NCBI RefSeq assembly: GCF_030687145.1
Contig: NZ_CP117460.1
Span: forward strand, 248,001 to 312,000
DNA length: 64,000 bases
DNA from: Pseudomonas sp. FP1742
Lineage (GTDB): Bacteria > Pseudomonadota > Gammaproteobacteria > Pseudomonadales > Pseudomonadaceae
Direction of reading: 5' to 3'
Below the pieces are notes generated by a model that worked only from the letters and a program-made list of their open reading frames with translations, searched no databases and had not been told where the DNA came from. Made by a program: the position numbers and the translations under genes. Shown in pieces: positions 41,456 through 50,861 of this stretch. Numbering within the stretch: the stretch's first letter is position 1; each line of letters opens with the position of its first letter.

Positions 41456-43450
41456 ATGAGTGCATCGTCCACCCCCGCAAGCGGCCTTGTCCGCATGAAT
41501 CCGCCGGTGTTTTATTTCGCGGCGACCTTCATTTTGTTGTTCGCCGTCGTGGTCATGGCAATGCCCGAACAGGCCGGTGCCTGGCTGTTGCAAGCGCAAA
41601 ACTGGGCGGCCAACACGGTCGGCTGGTACTACATGCTCGCGATGACGCTGTATCTGGTCTTCGTGGTGGTCACCGCCTTGTCCGGCTACGGCAAGATCAA
41701 GCTCGGTGCCGACCACGACGAGCCCGAATTCAGTTACTTGTCCTGGGCCGGCATGCTGTTCGCCGCCGGGATCAGCATCACGCTGTTTTTCTTTTGCGTG
41801 TCCGAACCGCTGACACACCTGGCGCAACCGCCGCAAGGTGAGGCCGGCACGGCGGAGGCGGCGCGTCAGGCGATGCAGATTCTGTTTCTGCACTGGGGCC
41901 TGCACGGCTGGGGCGTGTTCGCTTTCGTCGGCATGGCGCTGGCCTACTTCGCTTATCGCCACAATTTGCCGCTGGCCCTGCGTTCGGCGCTGTACCCGCT
42001 GATCGGCAAGCGCATCAACGGCCCCATCGGTTACGCGGTGGACGGCTTCGGCATCATCGCCACGGTGTTCGGCCTCGGCGCCGACATGGGCTTCGGCGTA
42101 TTGCACCTCAACTCCGGTCTGGACTACCTGTTCGGCATCGCCCACACCCAGTGGATTCAGGTCGGCCTGATCACGCTGATGATGGGCGCGGCGATCATCG
42201 TCGCAGTGTCCGGTGTCGACAAAGGCGTGCGGGTAATGTCAGACATCAACATGCTGCTGGCCTGTGCGCTGCTGCTGTTCGTGTTGTTCGCCGGCCCCAC
42301 CCAGCACTTGCTCAATACCCTGATCCAGAACCTTGGCGATTACCTCGGCGCCTTGCCGATGAAGAGTTTCGACCTCTACGCCTACGACAAACCGAGCGAC
42401 TGGCTGGGCGGCTGGACGGTGTTCTATTGGGCCTGGTGGATTGCATGGTCGCCGTTCGTGGGCCTGTTCATTGCGCGGATTTCCCGTGGCCGGACCATCC
42501 GCGAATTCGTCTTCGGCGTGCTGTTGATCCCGCTCGGTTTCACCCTGGCGTGGATGTCGATCTTCGGCAACAGCGCCATCGACCAGGTTCTCAACCACGG
42601 CATGAGCGCGCTCGGCCTGTCGGCCATCGACAACCCGTCGATGACGTTGTACCTGCTGCTGGAAACCTACCCCTGGAGCAAAACCGTGATTGCGGTCACG
42701 GTGTTCATCAGCTTCGTGTTCTTCGTCACCTCCGCCGACTCCGGCACCGTGGTGTTGTCGACGTTGTCCGCCAAGGGCGGTAACCCGGATGAAGACGGGC
42801 CGAAATGGCTGCGAGTGTTCTGGGGCGCGATGACCGCGCTGGTGACCAGCGCGCTGTTGTTCTCCGGCAGCATCGATGCGTTGAAGTCAGCGGTGGTGCT
42901 GACCTCGTTGCCGTTCTCGATGATTTTGCTACTGATGATGTGGGGGCTGCACAAGGCGTTTTATCTGGAGTCGCAGAAGCAAATCGCACAACTGCATTCC
43001 CTGGCGCCGGTGTCCGGTTCGCGACGCGGTGGATGGCGTCAGCGCTTGAGTCAGGCGGTGCATTTTCCATCTCGGGATGAGGTCTATCGCTTCCTGGATA
43101 CAACGGTGCGCCCGGCTATCGAGGAAGTGACCGCCGTGTTTGTCGAGAAGGGATTGCATGTGGTCACTCAGCCCGATCCGGCCAACGACAACGTCAGCCT
43201 GGAAATCGGTCACGGCGAACTGCATCCGTTCATTTATCAGGTGCAGATGCGCGGGTACTTCACCCCGTCTTTCGCCCGGGGTGGCATGGGTTCCAAGCAA
43301 CTCAACAACCGTCGCTACCACCGTGCCGAAGTGCATTTGCGCGAGGGCAGTCAGGACTACGATCTGGTGGGTTACACCAAGGATCAGGTGATCAACGACA
43401 TCCTCGACCAGTACGAACGGCACATGCAGTTTTTGCATTTGGTGCGTTGA
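41456..43450 (+). CDS. betT: BCCT-family choline transporter BetT
   Basis: A 664-residue transporter with twelve hydrophobic helices followed by a long cytoplasmic tail (about 510-664) ending VINDILDQYERHMQFLHLVR, the osmosensory part of BetT. Family motifs GADMGFGVLHLNSGLDYLFG and FYWAWWIAWSPFVGLFIARI are present. It imports choline with protons for glycine betaine synthesis or catabolism. The palindrome upstream suggests choline-dependent derepression via BetI. Adjacent to no betA/betB genes. Confidence 0.93.
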   Translation: MSASSTPASGLVRMNPPVFYFAATFILLFAVVVMAMPEQAGAWLLQAQNWAANTVGWYYMLAMTLYLVFVVVTALSGYGKIKLGADHDEPEFSYLSWAGMLFAAGISITLFFFCVSEPLTHLAQPPQGEAGTAEAARQAMQILFLHWGLHGWGVFAFVGMALAYFAYRHNLPLALRSALYPLIGKRINGPIGYAVDGFGIIATVFGLGADMGFGVLHLNSGLDYLFGIAHTQWIQVGLITLMMGAAIIVAVSGVDKGVRVMSDINMLLACALLLFVLFAGPTQHLLNTLIQNLGDYLGALPMKSFDLYAYDKPSDWLGGWTVFYWAWWIAWSPFVGLFIARISRGRTIREFVFGVLLIPLGFTLAWMSIFGNSAIDQVLNHGMSALGLSAIDNPSMTLYLLLETYPWSKTVIAVTVFISFVFFVTSADSGTVVLSTLSAKGGNPDEDGPKWLRVFWGAMTALVTSALLFSGSIDALKSAVVLTSLPFSMILLLMMWGLHKAFYLESQKQIAQLHSLAPVSGSRRGGWRQRLSQAVHFPSRDEVYRFLDTTVRPAIEEVTAVFVEKGLHVVTQPDPANDNVSLEIGHGELHPFIYQVQMRGYFTPSFARGGMGSKQLNNRRYHRAEVHLREGSQDYDLVGYTKDQVINDILDQYERHMQFLHLVR

Positions 43451-43464
43451 TCGACCGGTGGCGC

Positions 43465-43725
43465 TCAGGTCTCGCTGCTCAACACCATGAACAGCACCAG
43501 AGCCGCCACCGGTACGCCAAACACCGCGCTGCCCACCACCAGTTCCGCACTCAACGGTTGGCCGGCGTTGACCATGCCGACCGCGCCGTTGATCAAGGTT
43601 AACGCCAGCCACAGCACGACAAAACTGTAGGCCAGGGTCTGACGGGAGAAACCGATTTTCTCGCCGATGAACAGCATCAGTGCCAGCAGGATCAGGCCGA
43701 AGGTGATGATGATCGTGGTGTGCAT
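43465..43725 (-). CDS. Small hydrophobic membrane protein, hypothetical
   Basis: An 86-residue protein with about three membrane helices (TIIITFGLILLALMLFI; LAYSFVVLWLALTLINGAVG; VFGVPVAALVLFMVL). A strong GGGAGGAA ribosome site stands before the ATG. It is convergent with betT, 15 bases apart. No known family can be named; no catalytic motif. Looks like a genuine conserved gene from its ribosome site and codon use. Confidence 0.72.
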   Translation of the reverse strand: MHTTIIITFGLILLALMLFIGEKIGFSRQTLAYSFVVLWLALTLINGAVGMVNAGQPLSAELVVGSAVFGVPVAALVLFMVLSSET

Positions 43726-43787
43726 GATGGGTTCCTCCCTTCAGATGTGTGCTGCCTTACGGATTCAGCCCAATACATCGAGCATAG

Positions 43788-44528
43788 TTAAACCAACCCG
43801 CCGTTAATGCGCAGGATTTGCCCGTTGACCCAGGCCGAATCCGGGCCGACCAGGAAGGACACGACGCGGGAGATGTCTTCTGGCTGAGCCAGGCGCTCCA
43901 GCGGTGGCATCTTGGCGAAGGTCTGGATCTGTTCTTCGCTCTTGCCGTGCAAAAACAGCTCAGTCGCCACCGGGCCAGGCGCCACGGCGTTGACGGTGAT
44001 ATTGCGCCCGCGCATCTCCTTGGCGAACACCTGGGTCAGGGATTCCACTGCCGCCTTGCTGGCGATGTACACCGCATAACCCGGCAAGTTAAGGCCGACA
44101 GTGCTGCTGGAAAAGTTGATGATCCGACCACCGTTGTTCAGGCGGGTCGCCGCTTCACGCAGGGTGTTGAAGGTGCCGCGGGCGTGAATGTTGAAGGTCT
44201 GGTCGAACAGCTCGTCGCTGTGCTGCGCCAGCGGCAGCACCTTGAGGATGCCGGCGTTGTTGATCAGCACGTCGACCTTGCCCAACTGGGTTTCGGTCTC
44301 GTCGAACAGCCGGCGCACGTCGTCGGTGTTGGCCACGTCAGCCTTGACCGCTATGGCCTGATGCCCGGCCTGACGCAACTCTACAACCAGTTTTGATGCT
44401 TCGGTGGCACTGCTGGCGTAGTTGATAACGACGGCGAAACCTTCGTTGGCGAGTTGTCTGGCGATCACGGCACCGATGCCGCGGGAGGCGCCGGTCACGA
44501 TGGCAACTTTCGAAGTTTGAGCAGTCAT
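43788..44528 (-). CDS. SDR-family NAD(P)-dependent oxidoreductase
   Basis: A 246-residue classical short-chain dehydrogenase. Cofactor motif TGASRGIG (12-19), NNAG (90-93), catalytic S in the NFSSST region, Y154 and K158 (YIASK) are all present. The absence of an acidic residue at the end of strand 2 (INYASSATEA) favours NADP(H). AAGGAA precedes the ATG. Divergent from a LysR regulator 125 bases away, its probable controller. Substrate unknown. Confidence 0.9.
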   Translation of the reverse strand: MTAQTSKVAIVTGASRGIGAVIARQLANEGFAVVINYASSATEASKLVVELRQAGHQAIAVKADVANTDDVRRLFDETETQLGKVDVLINNAGILKVLPLAQHSDELFDQTFNIHARGTFNTLREAATRLNNGGRIINFSSSTVGLNLPGYAVYIASKAAVESLTQVFAKEMRGRNITVNAVAPGPVATELFLHGKSEEQIQTFAKMPPLERLAQPEDISRVVSFLVGPDSAWVNGQILRINGGLV

Positions 44529-44653
44529 GGTTTTGATTCCTTGGAGTGGCTTGGGTGTGGTGCCAGACTCACATGTTTACTCAGGGCGATAAATGCACGA
44601 GAGTTGCCTTGACTGTTCAATAATCGCCAACAATCGATCGTCAGGAGCGCCGT

Positions 44654-45544
44654 ATGGATCAAGTCAAGGCGATGAAGGTTTTCGTGCGGATCTACGAGCG
44701 CAGCAGCTTCACGCTGGCGGCCGATGACCTGAACCTGCCGCGTGCGACGCTGACTCACACGCTGAATCAGTTTGAAGCCTGGCTCGGTACCCGTTTACTG
44801 GAGCGCAGCACGCGCAAGGTCCGTCCTACGCTGGATGGCGAGGCGTACTACCTGCGTTGCGTGCAGTTGTTGGCAGAACTGGAAGAAGCCGAACTGGCAT
44901 TTCGCGGCGTTGCGCCGAAAGGCCGATTACGGGTGGATCTGCATGGCACGTTGGCCAAGCACTTTGTAATCCCGGCGTTGCCGCAATTCATGGCGCGCTA
45001 CCCGGACATCGAACTGTCCATCAGCGAAGCCGATCGCTTCGTCGACCTGATCGCCGAAGGCGTTGATTGCGTGTTGCGCGCCGGCACCTTGGGTGACTCG
45101 GCGCTAATCGGTAAACGTGTCGCCAACTTGCGCCAGATCACCTGCGCCAGCCCGGCATACTTGCGTAACTACGGCGAACCGAAAAACCTCGAAGACCTGA
45201 AAAAACACCGCGCGGTGAACTACGTTTCGCGCACCACGGCCAAGCTGTTTCCATTCGAGTTCATGGTGGATGGCGAGCTGAAAGAAGTGGCCATCGATGG
45301 CGCGTTATCGGTGTTCGGCGCGGAGATTTATGCGGCCTCGGCAATTGCCGGGTTGGGGCTGATTCAGTGCCCGCATTACCGAATGGAAACGCAAATTGCC
45401 CAAGGGTTGGTGCAGGAAATCCTCACCGACACACCGCCGCCATCGATGCCGGTTTCGGTGTTGTATCCGCATAACCGACACATGTCGCCACGGGTTCGAG
45501 TGTTTGTGGATTGGTTGGGGGAGGTGTTTGCACAGGCCAGGTAA
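44654..45544 (+). CDS. LysR-family transcriptional regulator
   Basis: A 296-residue protein with an N-terminal winged helix (MDQVKAMKVFVRIYERSSFT, then PRATLTHTLNQFEAWLGTRL) and a periplasmic-binding-like effector domain (about 90-290; LRVDLHGTLAKHFVIPALPQ). The sequence belongs to the DsdC/PrtR-like group that often regulates a divergent oxidoreductase, here the SDR gene. AGGAG precedes the ATG. Confidence 0.92.
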   Translation: MDQVKAMKVFVRIYERSSFTLAADDLNLPRATLTHTLNQFEAWLGTRLLERSTRKVRPTLDGEAYYLRCVQLLAELEEAELAFRGVAPKGRLRVDLHGTLAKHFVIPALPQFMARYPDIELSISEADRFVDLIAEGVDCVLRAGTLGDSALIGKRVANLRQITCASPAYLRNYGEPKNLEDLKKHRAVNYVSRTTAKLFPFEFMVDGELKEVAIDGALSVFGAEIYAASAIAGLGLIQCPHYRMETQIAQGLVQEILTDTPPPSMPVSVLYPHNRHMSPRVRVFVDWLGEVFAQAR

Positions 45545-45554
45545 AAATCAAAAA

Positions 45555-45623
45555 ATCGCACCCTTCGGCAGCTCCTACAGAGGTACGCCATCTCCATGTA
45601 GGAGCTGCCGAAGGCTGCGATCT
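45555..45623. repeat. Inverted repeat, CTTCGGCAGCTCCTACA type
   Basis: CCTTCGGCAGCTCCTACA faces TGTAGGAGCTGCCGAAGG across about 22 bases, with flanking ATCGCA/TGCGAT also complementary. A hairpin after the LysR gene; a different repeat family from the REP pairs. Confidence 0.8.
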
Positions 45624-45770
45624 TGGTGATAGGTCTGACGCTGAAGATTGAATCTATGAAACGTTTCAGCAATTAGTCGAATCCGGGGTTTCCTGGCGTT
45701 TGTCTGGGCGTATGCTGGGCAGCTTGCAAAGCAGTCGATACCCCATTCAAGACCCACAAGAGAGGATTCG

Positions 45771-46808
45771 ATGACCTACACCGCTGCCGAAAACCGCTAC
45801 GACTCCATCCCTTACCGCCGCGTAGGCCGCAGCGGGCTGGTGCTGCCGGCACTGTCGCTGGGGCTGTGGCACAACTTCGGCGACAGCACGCCGATCGACA
45901 CCCAGCGCTCGTTGCTGCGCACCGCGTTCGACTCAGGCATCAACCACTTCGACCTGGCCAACAACTATGGCCCGCCGTACGGCAGCGCCGAGATCAACTT
46001 CGGCCGTTTGCTGCGAGAAGACTTCAAGCAGTACCGCGACGAGTTGATTATCTCCAGCAAGGCCGGTTGGGACATGTGGCCCGGTCCTTACGGGCAGGGC
46101 GGCGGGTCGCGCAAGTACGTGCTGGCCAGCCTCGACCAGAGCCTGCAACGCCTGGGCCTGGATTATGTGGACATCTTTTACTCCCACCGCTTCGACCCGG
46201 ACACCCCGCTGGAAGAAACCGCCAGCGCACTGGCCACCGCCGTGCAGCAGGGCAAGGCGCTGTACATCGGTATCTCGTCCTATTCCGGGGTGAAAACCCG
46301 GGAAATGGCCGCGTTACTCAAGGAGTGGAAAGTCCCGTTGCTGATCCACCAGCCGGCCTACAACCTGCTCAATCGCTGGGTGGAAAAGGACCTGCTGGAT
46401 GTCACCGACGAACTCGGCACCGGCGTGATTGCCTTCACGCCGTTGGCGCAGGGGCTGTTGACCGACAAGTACCTCAACGGCATCCCGAAGGATGCGCGGG
46501 TCAATCGTCCGGGCGGGGACTCATTGCAGTCTTCGCACCTGTCCGAAGCCAACATCGCCCATGTGCGTGGGCTCAACGAAATTGCCAAGCGTCGCGGTCA
46601 GAGCCTGGCGCAACTGGCGTTGGCGTGGACGCTGCGTGATCCACGGGTGACCTCGGCGCTGATCGGCGCGAGCCGGCCGGAGCAGATCATCGAGAACGTC
46701 GGGGCGTTGAAGAACCTGAGCTTTAGCGTGGAAGAACTGGCGGAAATTGACCGGTTTGCCCAGGAGGGCGGGATCAATCTGTGGGAGAAGCCTTCGACGG
46801 CTGAATAA
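45771..46808 (+). CDS. mgrA: L-glyceraldehyde 3-phosphate reductase (YghZ-type aldo/keto reductase)
   Basis: A 345-residue aldo/keto reductase. It aligns with YghZ/Gpr of E. coli: YRRVGRSGLVLPALSLGLWH, the catalytic tyrosine in FDLANNYGPPYGSAE, lysine in IISSKAGWDMWPGPYG, and IFYSHRFDPDTPLEETA. It reduces toxic L-glyceraldehyde 3-phosphate and methylglyoxal with NADPH. Symbols yghZ and gpr are also used. AGAGG precedes the ATG. Stands alone between two repeats. Confidence 0.9.
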   Translation: MTYTAAENRYDSIPYRRVGRSGLVLPALSLGLWHNFGDSTPIDTQRSLLRTAFDSGINHFDLANNYGPPYGSAEINFGRLLREDFKQYRDELIISSKAGWDMWPGPYGQGGGSRKYVLASLDQSLQRLGLDYVDIFYSHRFDPDTPLEETASALATAVQQGKALYIGISSYSGVKTREMAALLKEWKVPLLIHQPAYNLLNRWVEKDLLDVTDELGTGVIAFTPLAQGLLTDKYLNGIPKDARVNRPGGDSLQSSHLSEANIAHVRGLNEIAKRRGQSLAQLALAWTLRDPRVTSALIGASRPEQIIENVGALKNLSFSVEELAEIDRFAQEGGINLWEKPSTAE

Positions 46809-46814
46809 CCCCGT

Positions 46815-46932
46815 ACTGATCATTCCCACGCTCCGCGTGGGAATGCTGCCCGGGACGCTCCGCGTCCCATCCAAAGCCGAACGCAGAGCGTCCGTTGAGG
46901 CATTCCCACGCAGAGCGCAGGAACGATCGGCT
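46815..46932. repeat. GATCATTCCCACGC-type composite palindrome
   Basis: Tandem small palindromes: CATTCCCACGCTCCGCGTGGGAATG, then GGGACGCTCCGCGTCCC, then GCAGAGCGTCC and GGCATTCCCACGCAGAGCG. The right end runs up to the tauD stop. Related copies are at 50666-50768 and 63714-63775. Confidence 0.8.
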
Positions 46933-47774
46933 CAGCGGAAAAACGGCACATCCCCCAACACCGTCGCCCGCTGCATCACCCGCCGCGCCGGGCGGTAATC
47001 ATCCACCGCGTAATGCTGGGTCACGCGGTTGTCCCAAAACGCGATGTCGTCTTTCTGCCAGCGCCAGCGGATGGTGAAATCCGGCCGTGTGGCGTGGGCG
47101 AACAAAAACTTCAGGAGCGCTTCGCTCTCGGTTTCCGACAGTTCGTTGATCTTCGATGTGAAGCCCTCGTTGACGAATAACGACCGGCGCCCGCTCACCG
47201 GGTGCGTGCGAATCACCGGGTGTGACAGCGGCGGGTTCTTGCGCCGGGCTTCCTCCCACTGGGCCAACGCCTGCGGCGTGTTGCCATAGCGCTCCAGTGG
47301 AAACGAACGGGTGAAATCGTGAGTGGCGGTCAGCCCATCGAGCAAGGTTTTCATTGGCGCGGACAACGCTTCATACGCCGCAATGCCGCTGGCCCACAGG
47401 GTGTCGCCGCCAAACTCCGGCAGCAACTTGGCGCTGAGTACCGCGCCCATCGCCGGGGTCGGCAGGAACGTCACGTCGGTGTGCCAGATCGCGTTATCGC
47501 GCACGTCGGTGACGGCGGTGTCGAGGATCAGCACTTCCGGCTGCTCCGGCACATTCGGGTAAATCGGGTGGATGTGCAGGTCGCCGAAATAGGCGGCGAA
47601 TCGCGCTTGCTGCTGCGGCTCGATCGGCTGGTCGCGGAAGAACAGCACTTGATACTTGAGCAGCGCTTGCTCGATGGCGTCGCGTTGTTCCAGGTTCAGC
47701 GGCTGGCTGATGTCGACGCCGCTGATTTGCGCGCCGAGGGCACAGCTTAAGGGGACGATGTTCAGGCTGCTCAT
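46932..47774 (-). CDS. tauD: Taurine dioxygenase TauD
   Basis: A 280-residue Fe(II)/2-oxoglutarate dioxygenase that releases sulfite from taurine. The iron ligands are H98 and D100 (IWHTDVT) and H254 ([11 protein letters not shown]); E. coli TauD uses H99, D101, H255. The 2-oxoglutarate arginine is in the [10 protein letters not shown] end. The ATG ending at 47774 gives [20 protein letters not shown]; an upstream extension would translate a REP pair. Last gene of tauABCD, split from tauC by that REP pair. Confidence 0.95.
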   Translation of the reverse strand: MSSLNIVPLSCALGAQISGVDISQPLNLEQRDAIEQALLKYQVLFFRDQPIEPQQQARFAAYFGDLHIHPIYPNVPEQPEVLILDTAVTDVRDNAIWHTDVTFLPTPAMGAVLSAKLLPEFGGDTLWASGIAAYEALSAPMKTLLDGLTATHDFTRSFPLERYGNTPQALAQWEEARRKNPPLSHPVIRTHPVSGRRSLFVNEGFTSKINELSETESEALLKFLFAHATRPDFTIRWRWQKDDIAFWDNRVTQHYAVDDYRPARRVMQRATVLGDVPFFR

Positions 47775-47808
47775 GGTGGTTCTCTTGAATTCGGGGCGCA
47801 GAGATATT

Positions 47809-47897
47809 TGTGGGAGCGGGCTTGCTCGCGAATGCGGCGTGTCAGATAACTGTGCTGTGACTGATACACCGCATTCGCGAGCAAGCCCGCTCCCACA
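47809..47897. repeat. REP doublet between tauC and tauD
   Basis: TGTGGGAGCGGGCTTGCTCG faces CGAGCAAGCCCGCTCCCACA; the arms match over at least 24 bases. It lies inside the operon and might raise the ratio of transporter to TauD transcript. Confidence 0.85.
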
Positions 47898-47905
47898 ATA
47901 ATTGT

Positions 47906-48739
47906 TCAGTGGGCCTGGCCATGCCACGGCACCAGTTTGCGTTGCAGCACACGCAGGCCCATTTCCATGGCGAAGGCGATCAACGCGATCACCAGAATCC
48001 CCAGCACCACCACATCGGTGACCAGGAACTGCGCGGCCGACTGCACCATGAAGCCCAAACCGCTGGTGGCTGCGATCAGTTCGGCGGCGACCAGCGTCGA
48101 CCAGCCCACACCCAGACCAATGCGCACGCCAGTCAAAATATCCGGCAGGGCACTGGGCAGAATCACATGCCGAATCAACTGTGCCCGAGTCGCGCCCAAC
48201 GACTGCGCGGCGCGCAATTTCGCCGGGTCGACGGTGCGCACGCCAGTGGCGGTGGCAATCGCGATCGGAGCGAAAATTGCCAGGTAGATCAGCAACACTT
48301 TCGACAATTCACCGATGCCGCACCAGATCACGATCAGCGGCAAATAAGCCAGGGGCGGAATCGGGCGATAGAACTCGATCAGCGGATCGAGAATGCCGCG
48401 CGCGATGCGGTTGTGGCCGATGGCAATGCCGACCGGCACGGCGGTCAGCACCGCGAAGCCCAGGCCCAAACCGATGCGGCTGAGGCTTGCGCCCAGGTGC
48501 TGCCACAAGGTCGAGTCCATGTAGCCGGTGGTCACCAGCAGCCAGCCTTTTTGCAATACGGCGGAGGGGGGCGGCAGGAACAGTGGTTCGATTAACCCGG
48601 TGGCGGTGACGGCCCACCAGATCGCCAACAATGCGATCAAGGTTAATACGCTGATTGTGCGTGTGCCGACGCTGCGACGCAGCACAATCACCGTCGAGCC
48701 CGGTTTCACCGTGGTGGCGGGAATGTGATAGCTGCTCAT
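47906..48739 (-). CDS. tauC: Taurine ABC transporter permease TauC
   Basis: A 277-residue permease with about six helices. [20 protein letters not shown] at the first helix and the EAA loop [20 protein letters not shown] are TauC-like; the end [19 protein letters not shown] is usual. Overlaps tauB by four bases. Imports taurine with TauA and TauB. Confidence 0.93.
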   Translation of the reverse strand: MSSYHIPATTVKPGSTVIVLRRSVGTRTISVLTLIALLAIWWAVTATGLIEPLFLPPPSAVLQKGWLLVTTGYMDSTLWQHLGASLSRIGLGLGFAVLTAVPVGIAIGHNRIARGILDPLIEFYRPIPPLAYLPLIVIWCGIGELSKVLLIYLAIFAPIAIATATGVRTVDPAKLRAAQSLGATRAQLIRHVILPSALPDILTGVRIGLGVGWSTLVAAELIAATSGLGFMVQSAAQFLVTDVVVLGILVIALIAFAMEMGLRVLQRKLVPWHGQAH

Positions 48740-49530
48740 GCGCGCTCCTGCCGCTGAACGGCACTGCGTTGGGAGAATACTTTGGCGAGCACATGCTCGC
48801 GGGTTTCGATAAAGCGCGGGTCGGATTTGATCGCGCGCGCCGACTCGCCGGCGGCGTAACGCTGACCGAAATCCAGGCTCAGACGCTCGACGACTTGCCC
48901 GGGATTCGGCGCCAGCAGAATCAGGTCGGTGGCGAGGAACACCGCTTCTTCAATGTCGTGGGTAATCAGGAACACCGGTTTGGCGGTGCGTTGCCAGACT
49001 TGCAGCAGCAGCTCCTGCATCTGCTCGCGGGTGAAGGCGTCGAGGGCGCCGAAGGGTTCGTCCATCAGTAACACACGAGGGTCGGCGGCGAGGGCACGAG
49101 CCAGGCCGACACGTTGTTTCTGACCGCCCGAAAGTTGCCAGATGCGACGGTTCTCAAAATCGGAAAGGTCCACCAGCGCGAGCATTTCCCGGGCGCGCTG
49201 TTCACGTTTTTCCCGGGGAGCGCCGGCCAGTTCCAGACCGAATCCGACGTTGGCCAGAACGTCCTGCCAAGGCAGCAGGGCGTCATCCTGGAACACCACG
49301 CCGCGCTCGGCGCTCGGGCCTTTGACCGGCACGCCGTCAAGGGTGATGCGCCCGGCACTGGGCTCGACGAAACCGGCAATCAGGTTCAACAGCGAGGTCT
49401 TGCCACTGCCGGACGGGCCGAGGGCGACCAGCAATTGCCGGGGCCCCAGGCTCAGGGAAATATCCGCCAGCACCGGTTCCGGGCTGCCGGGGTACTGTGC
49501 GCTGATGCGCTCCAGCTGTAGCAAAGCCAT
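48736..49530 (-). CDS. tauB: Taurine ABC transporter ATP-binding protein TauB
   Basis: A 264-residue ATPase with Walker [10 protein letters not shown] (38-46), signature [15 protein letters not shown], Walker [16 protein letters not shown] and H-loop [18 protein letters not shown]. It begins 16 bases after tauA. Powers taurine import. Confidence 0.93.
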   Translation of the reverse strand: MALLQLERISAQYPGSPEPVLADISLSLGPRQLLVALGPSGSGKTSLLNLIAGFVEPSAGRITLDGVPVKGPSAERGVVFQDDALLPWQDVLANVGFGLELAGAPREKREQRAREMLALVDLSDFENRRIWQLSGGQKQRVGLARALAADPRVLLMDEPFGALDAFTREQMQELLLQVWQRTAKPVFLITHDIEEAVFLATDLILLAPNPGQVVERLSLDFGQRYAAGESARAIKSDPRFIETREHVLAKVFSQRSAVQRQERA

Positions 49531-49546
49531 CGCGGTTAACTCCCGA

Positions 49547-50524
49547 TCAGTTGGTGATGTACTTGGCGCTGACGTACGGCGCGTAGTCCGGCAGCACGGC
49601 CTCGACCTTGCCCTGTTCCTTGAGGAACGCGGCGGTGTCGGTAATGGCCTTGGTGGTCGGCGCGCCGAGGGTGATCACCTGATCAGCCGCCAGCGGATAC
49701 ACGTTGCCTTGCAGCAGCAGCGGAATATCGCTGGCCTTGGCACCGGAGAGTTTCACCAGTTTGTCGACGTTGCTTTGATTGGCCAGCCAGGCTTGCGGAT
49801 CCTTGCGGTAGTCGGCGTAGGCATCGAGGGTCACTTTGGCGAAGGCGGTGACGATCTCCGGATGCTTCTCGGCGAAGTCCTTGCGCACGATCCAGGCATC
49901 GAAGGTCGGCGCGCCGAACTTGGCCAGCTCGCCGGAAGTGATCAGCACTTTGCCGTTTTCCTTGGCCACGCCGAGGGCCGGGTCCCACACGTAGGTGGCG
50001 TCGATGTCACCGCGTTTCCATGCCGCGATGATGGCTGGCGGCGCGAGGTTGAGCACGGTGACTTTCGACGGGTCGATGTTCCAGTGTTTCAGCGCGGCCA
50101 GCAGGCTGTAGTGGCCGGTGGAGACAAACGGTACGGCAACTTTCTTGCCGATCAGGTCCTGCGGGGTCTTGATCCCGGAACCGTCGCGCACGACCAACGC
50201 TTCGGCGGCGCCGATCTGGGTGGCGATGAGGAAGGTTTCCACCGGAACTTTGCGGGTGATTGCCGCCGTCAGGGGGCTGGAGCCGAGGTAGCCGATCTGC
50301 ACATCGCCGGAAGCGATGGCGGCGATGATGTCGGCGCCGCTATCGAATTTGCGCCAGTCGATCTTGGCTTTGGTGGCTTTTTCGTAGGCGCCGTCGGCCT
50401 GGGCGACTTTGGCCGGGTCAACGGTGGTCTGGTAGGCAACGGTCACATCTGCCGCCTGAGCCAGGAAACTCGCCGCAGCCAGCGACGCGGCCGCCAGGAG
50501 GCGAAGGGGGAAAATCAGTTTCAT
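49547..50524 (-). CDS. tauA: Taurine ABC transporter binding protein TauA
   Basis: A 325-residue periplasmic protein with a Sec signal peptide (cleavage after AQA, residue 24). [21 protein letters not shown] and [20 protein letters not shown] match TauA. First gene of the tau operon, with AGGAGC before the ATG. An AT-rich stretch with an inverted TTAGAATT/AATTCTAA repeat lies 80-110 bases upstream. Expression is expected only under sulfate starvation via CysB, as in other bacteria. Confidence 0.94.
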   Translation of the reverse strand: MKLIFPLRLLAAASLAAASFLAQAADVTVAYQTTVDPAKVAQADGAYEKATKAKIDWRKFDSGADIIAAIASGDVQIGYLGSSPLTAAITRKVPVETFLIATQIGAAEALVVRDGSGIKTPQDLIGKKVAVPFVSTGHYSLLAALKHWNIDPSKVTVLNLAPPAIIAAWKRGDIDATYVWDPALGVAKENGKVLITSGELAKFGAPTFDAWIVRKDFAEKHPEIVTAFAKVTLDAYADYRKDPQAWLANQSNVDKLVKLSGAKASDIPLLLQGNVYPLAADQVITLGAPTTKAITDTAAFLKEQGKVEAVLPDYAPYVSAKYITN

Positions 50525-50605
50525 CGGGAAGCTCCTTTTCAGACGACCGGGAGTCGGCGTGAAAAAGAGACTAAATGATATAAGAAACTTAAAATAAATA
50601 ACTTT

Positions 50606-50636
50606 TTAGAATTAGCATATGAGCGGAAAATTCTAA
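50606..50636 (-). promoter_or_regulatory. Candidate operator upstream of tauA
   Basis: TTAGAATT (50606-50613) and AATTCTAA (50629-50636) form an 8-base inverted repeat with 15 bases between, in an AT-rich stretch before the tau operon. Possible CysB site; unproven. Confidence 0.4.
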
Positions 50637-50647
50637 GGGAGACCGTT

Positions 50648-50841
50648 GTGGCGAGGGGGCTTTTCGATCGTTCCCGCGCTCTGCGTGGGAATGCAGTCGG
50701 TGACGCTCCGCGTCACCTGGACGTGGAGCGTCCCTTGAGGCATTACCACGCAGAGCGTGGGAACGATCATTTATCCGAAATATTGCGCGTATCGTTTTTG
50801 GGACTGCTGCGCAGTCCAACGGGGGCAAGCCCCCTCGCCAC
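50648..50841. repeat. GTGGCGAGGGGGCTT repeat with a second repeat inserted
   Basis: Outer arms GTGGCGAGGGGGCTT (50648-50662) and AAGCCCCCTCGCCAC (50827-50841) belong to the family at 16990 and 38829. Between them sits a whole GATCGTTCCC...GGGAACGATC element (50666-50768). The left arm is broken right after CTT, where the other copies continue with GCC or GTC, so the second element probably landed inside the first. Confidence 0.75.
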
Positions 50842-50861
50842 AGGGGACTTGCTCTGGCAGT

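Larger units (their letters stand above)
50525..50861. other. Intergenic region between gshA and tauA
   Basis: Contains the AT-rich tau promoter (50560-50636) and two nested repeat families (50648-50841). No gene. Confidence 0.65.
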
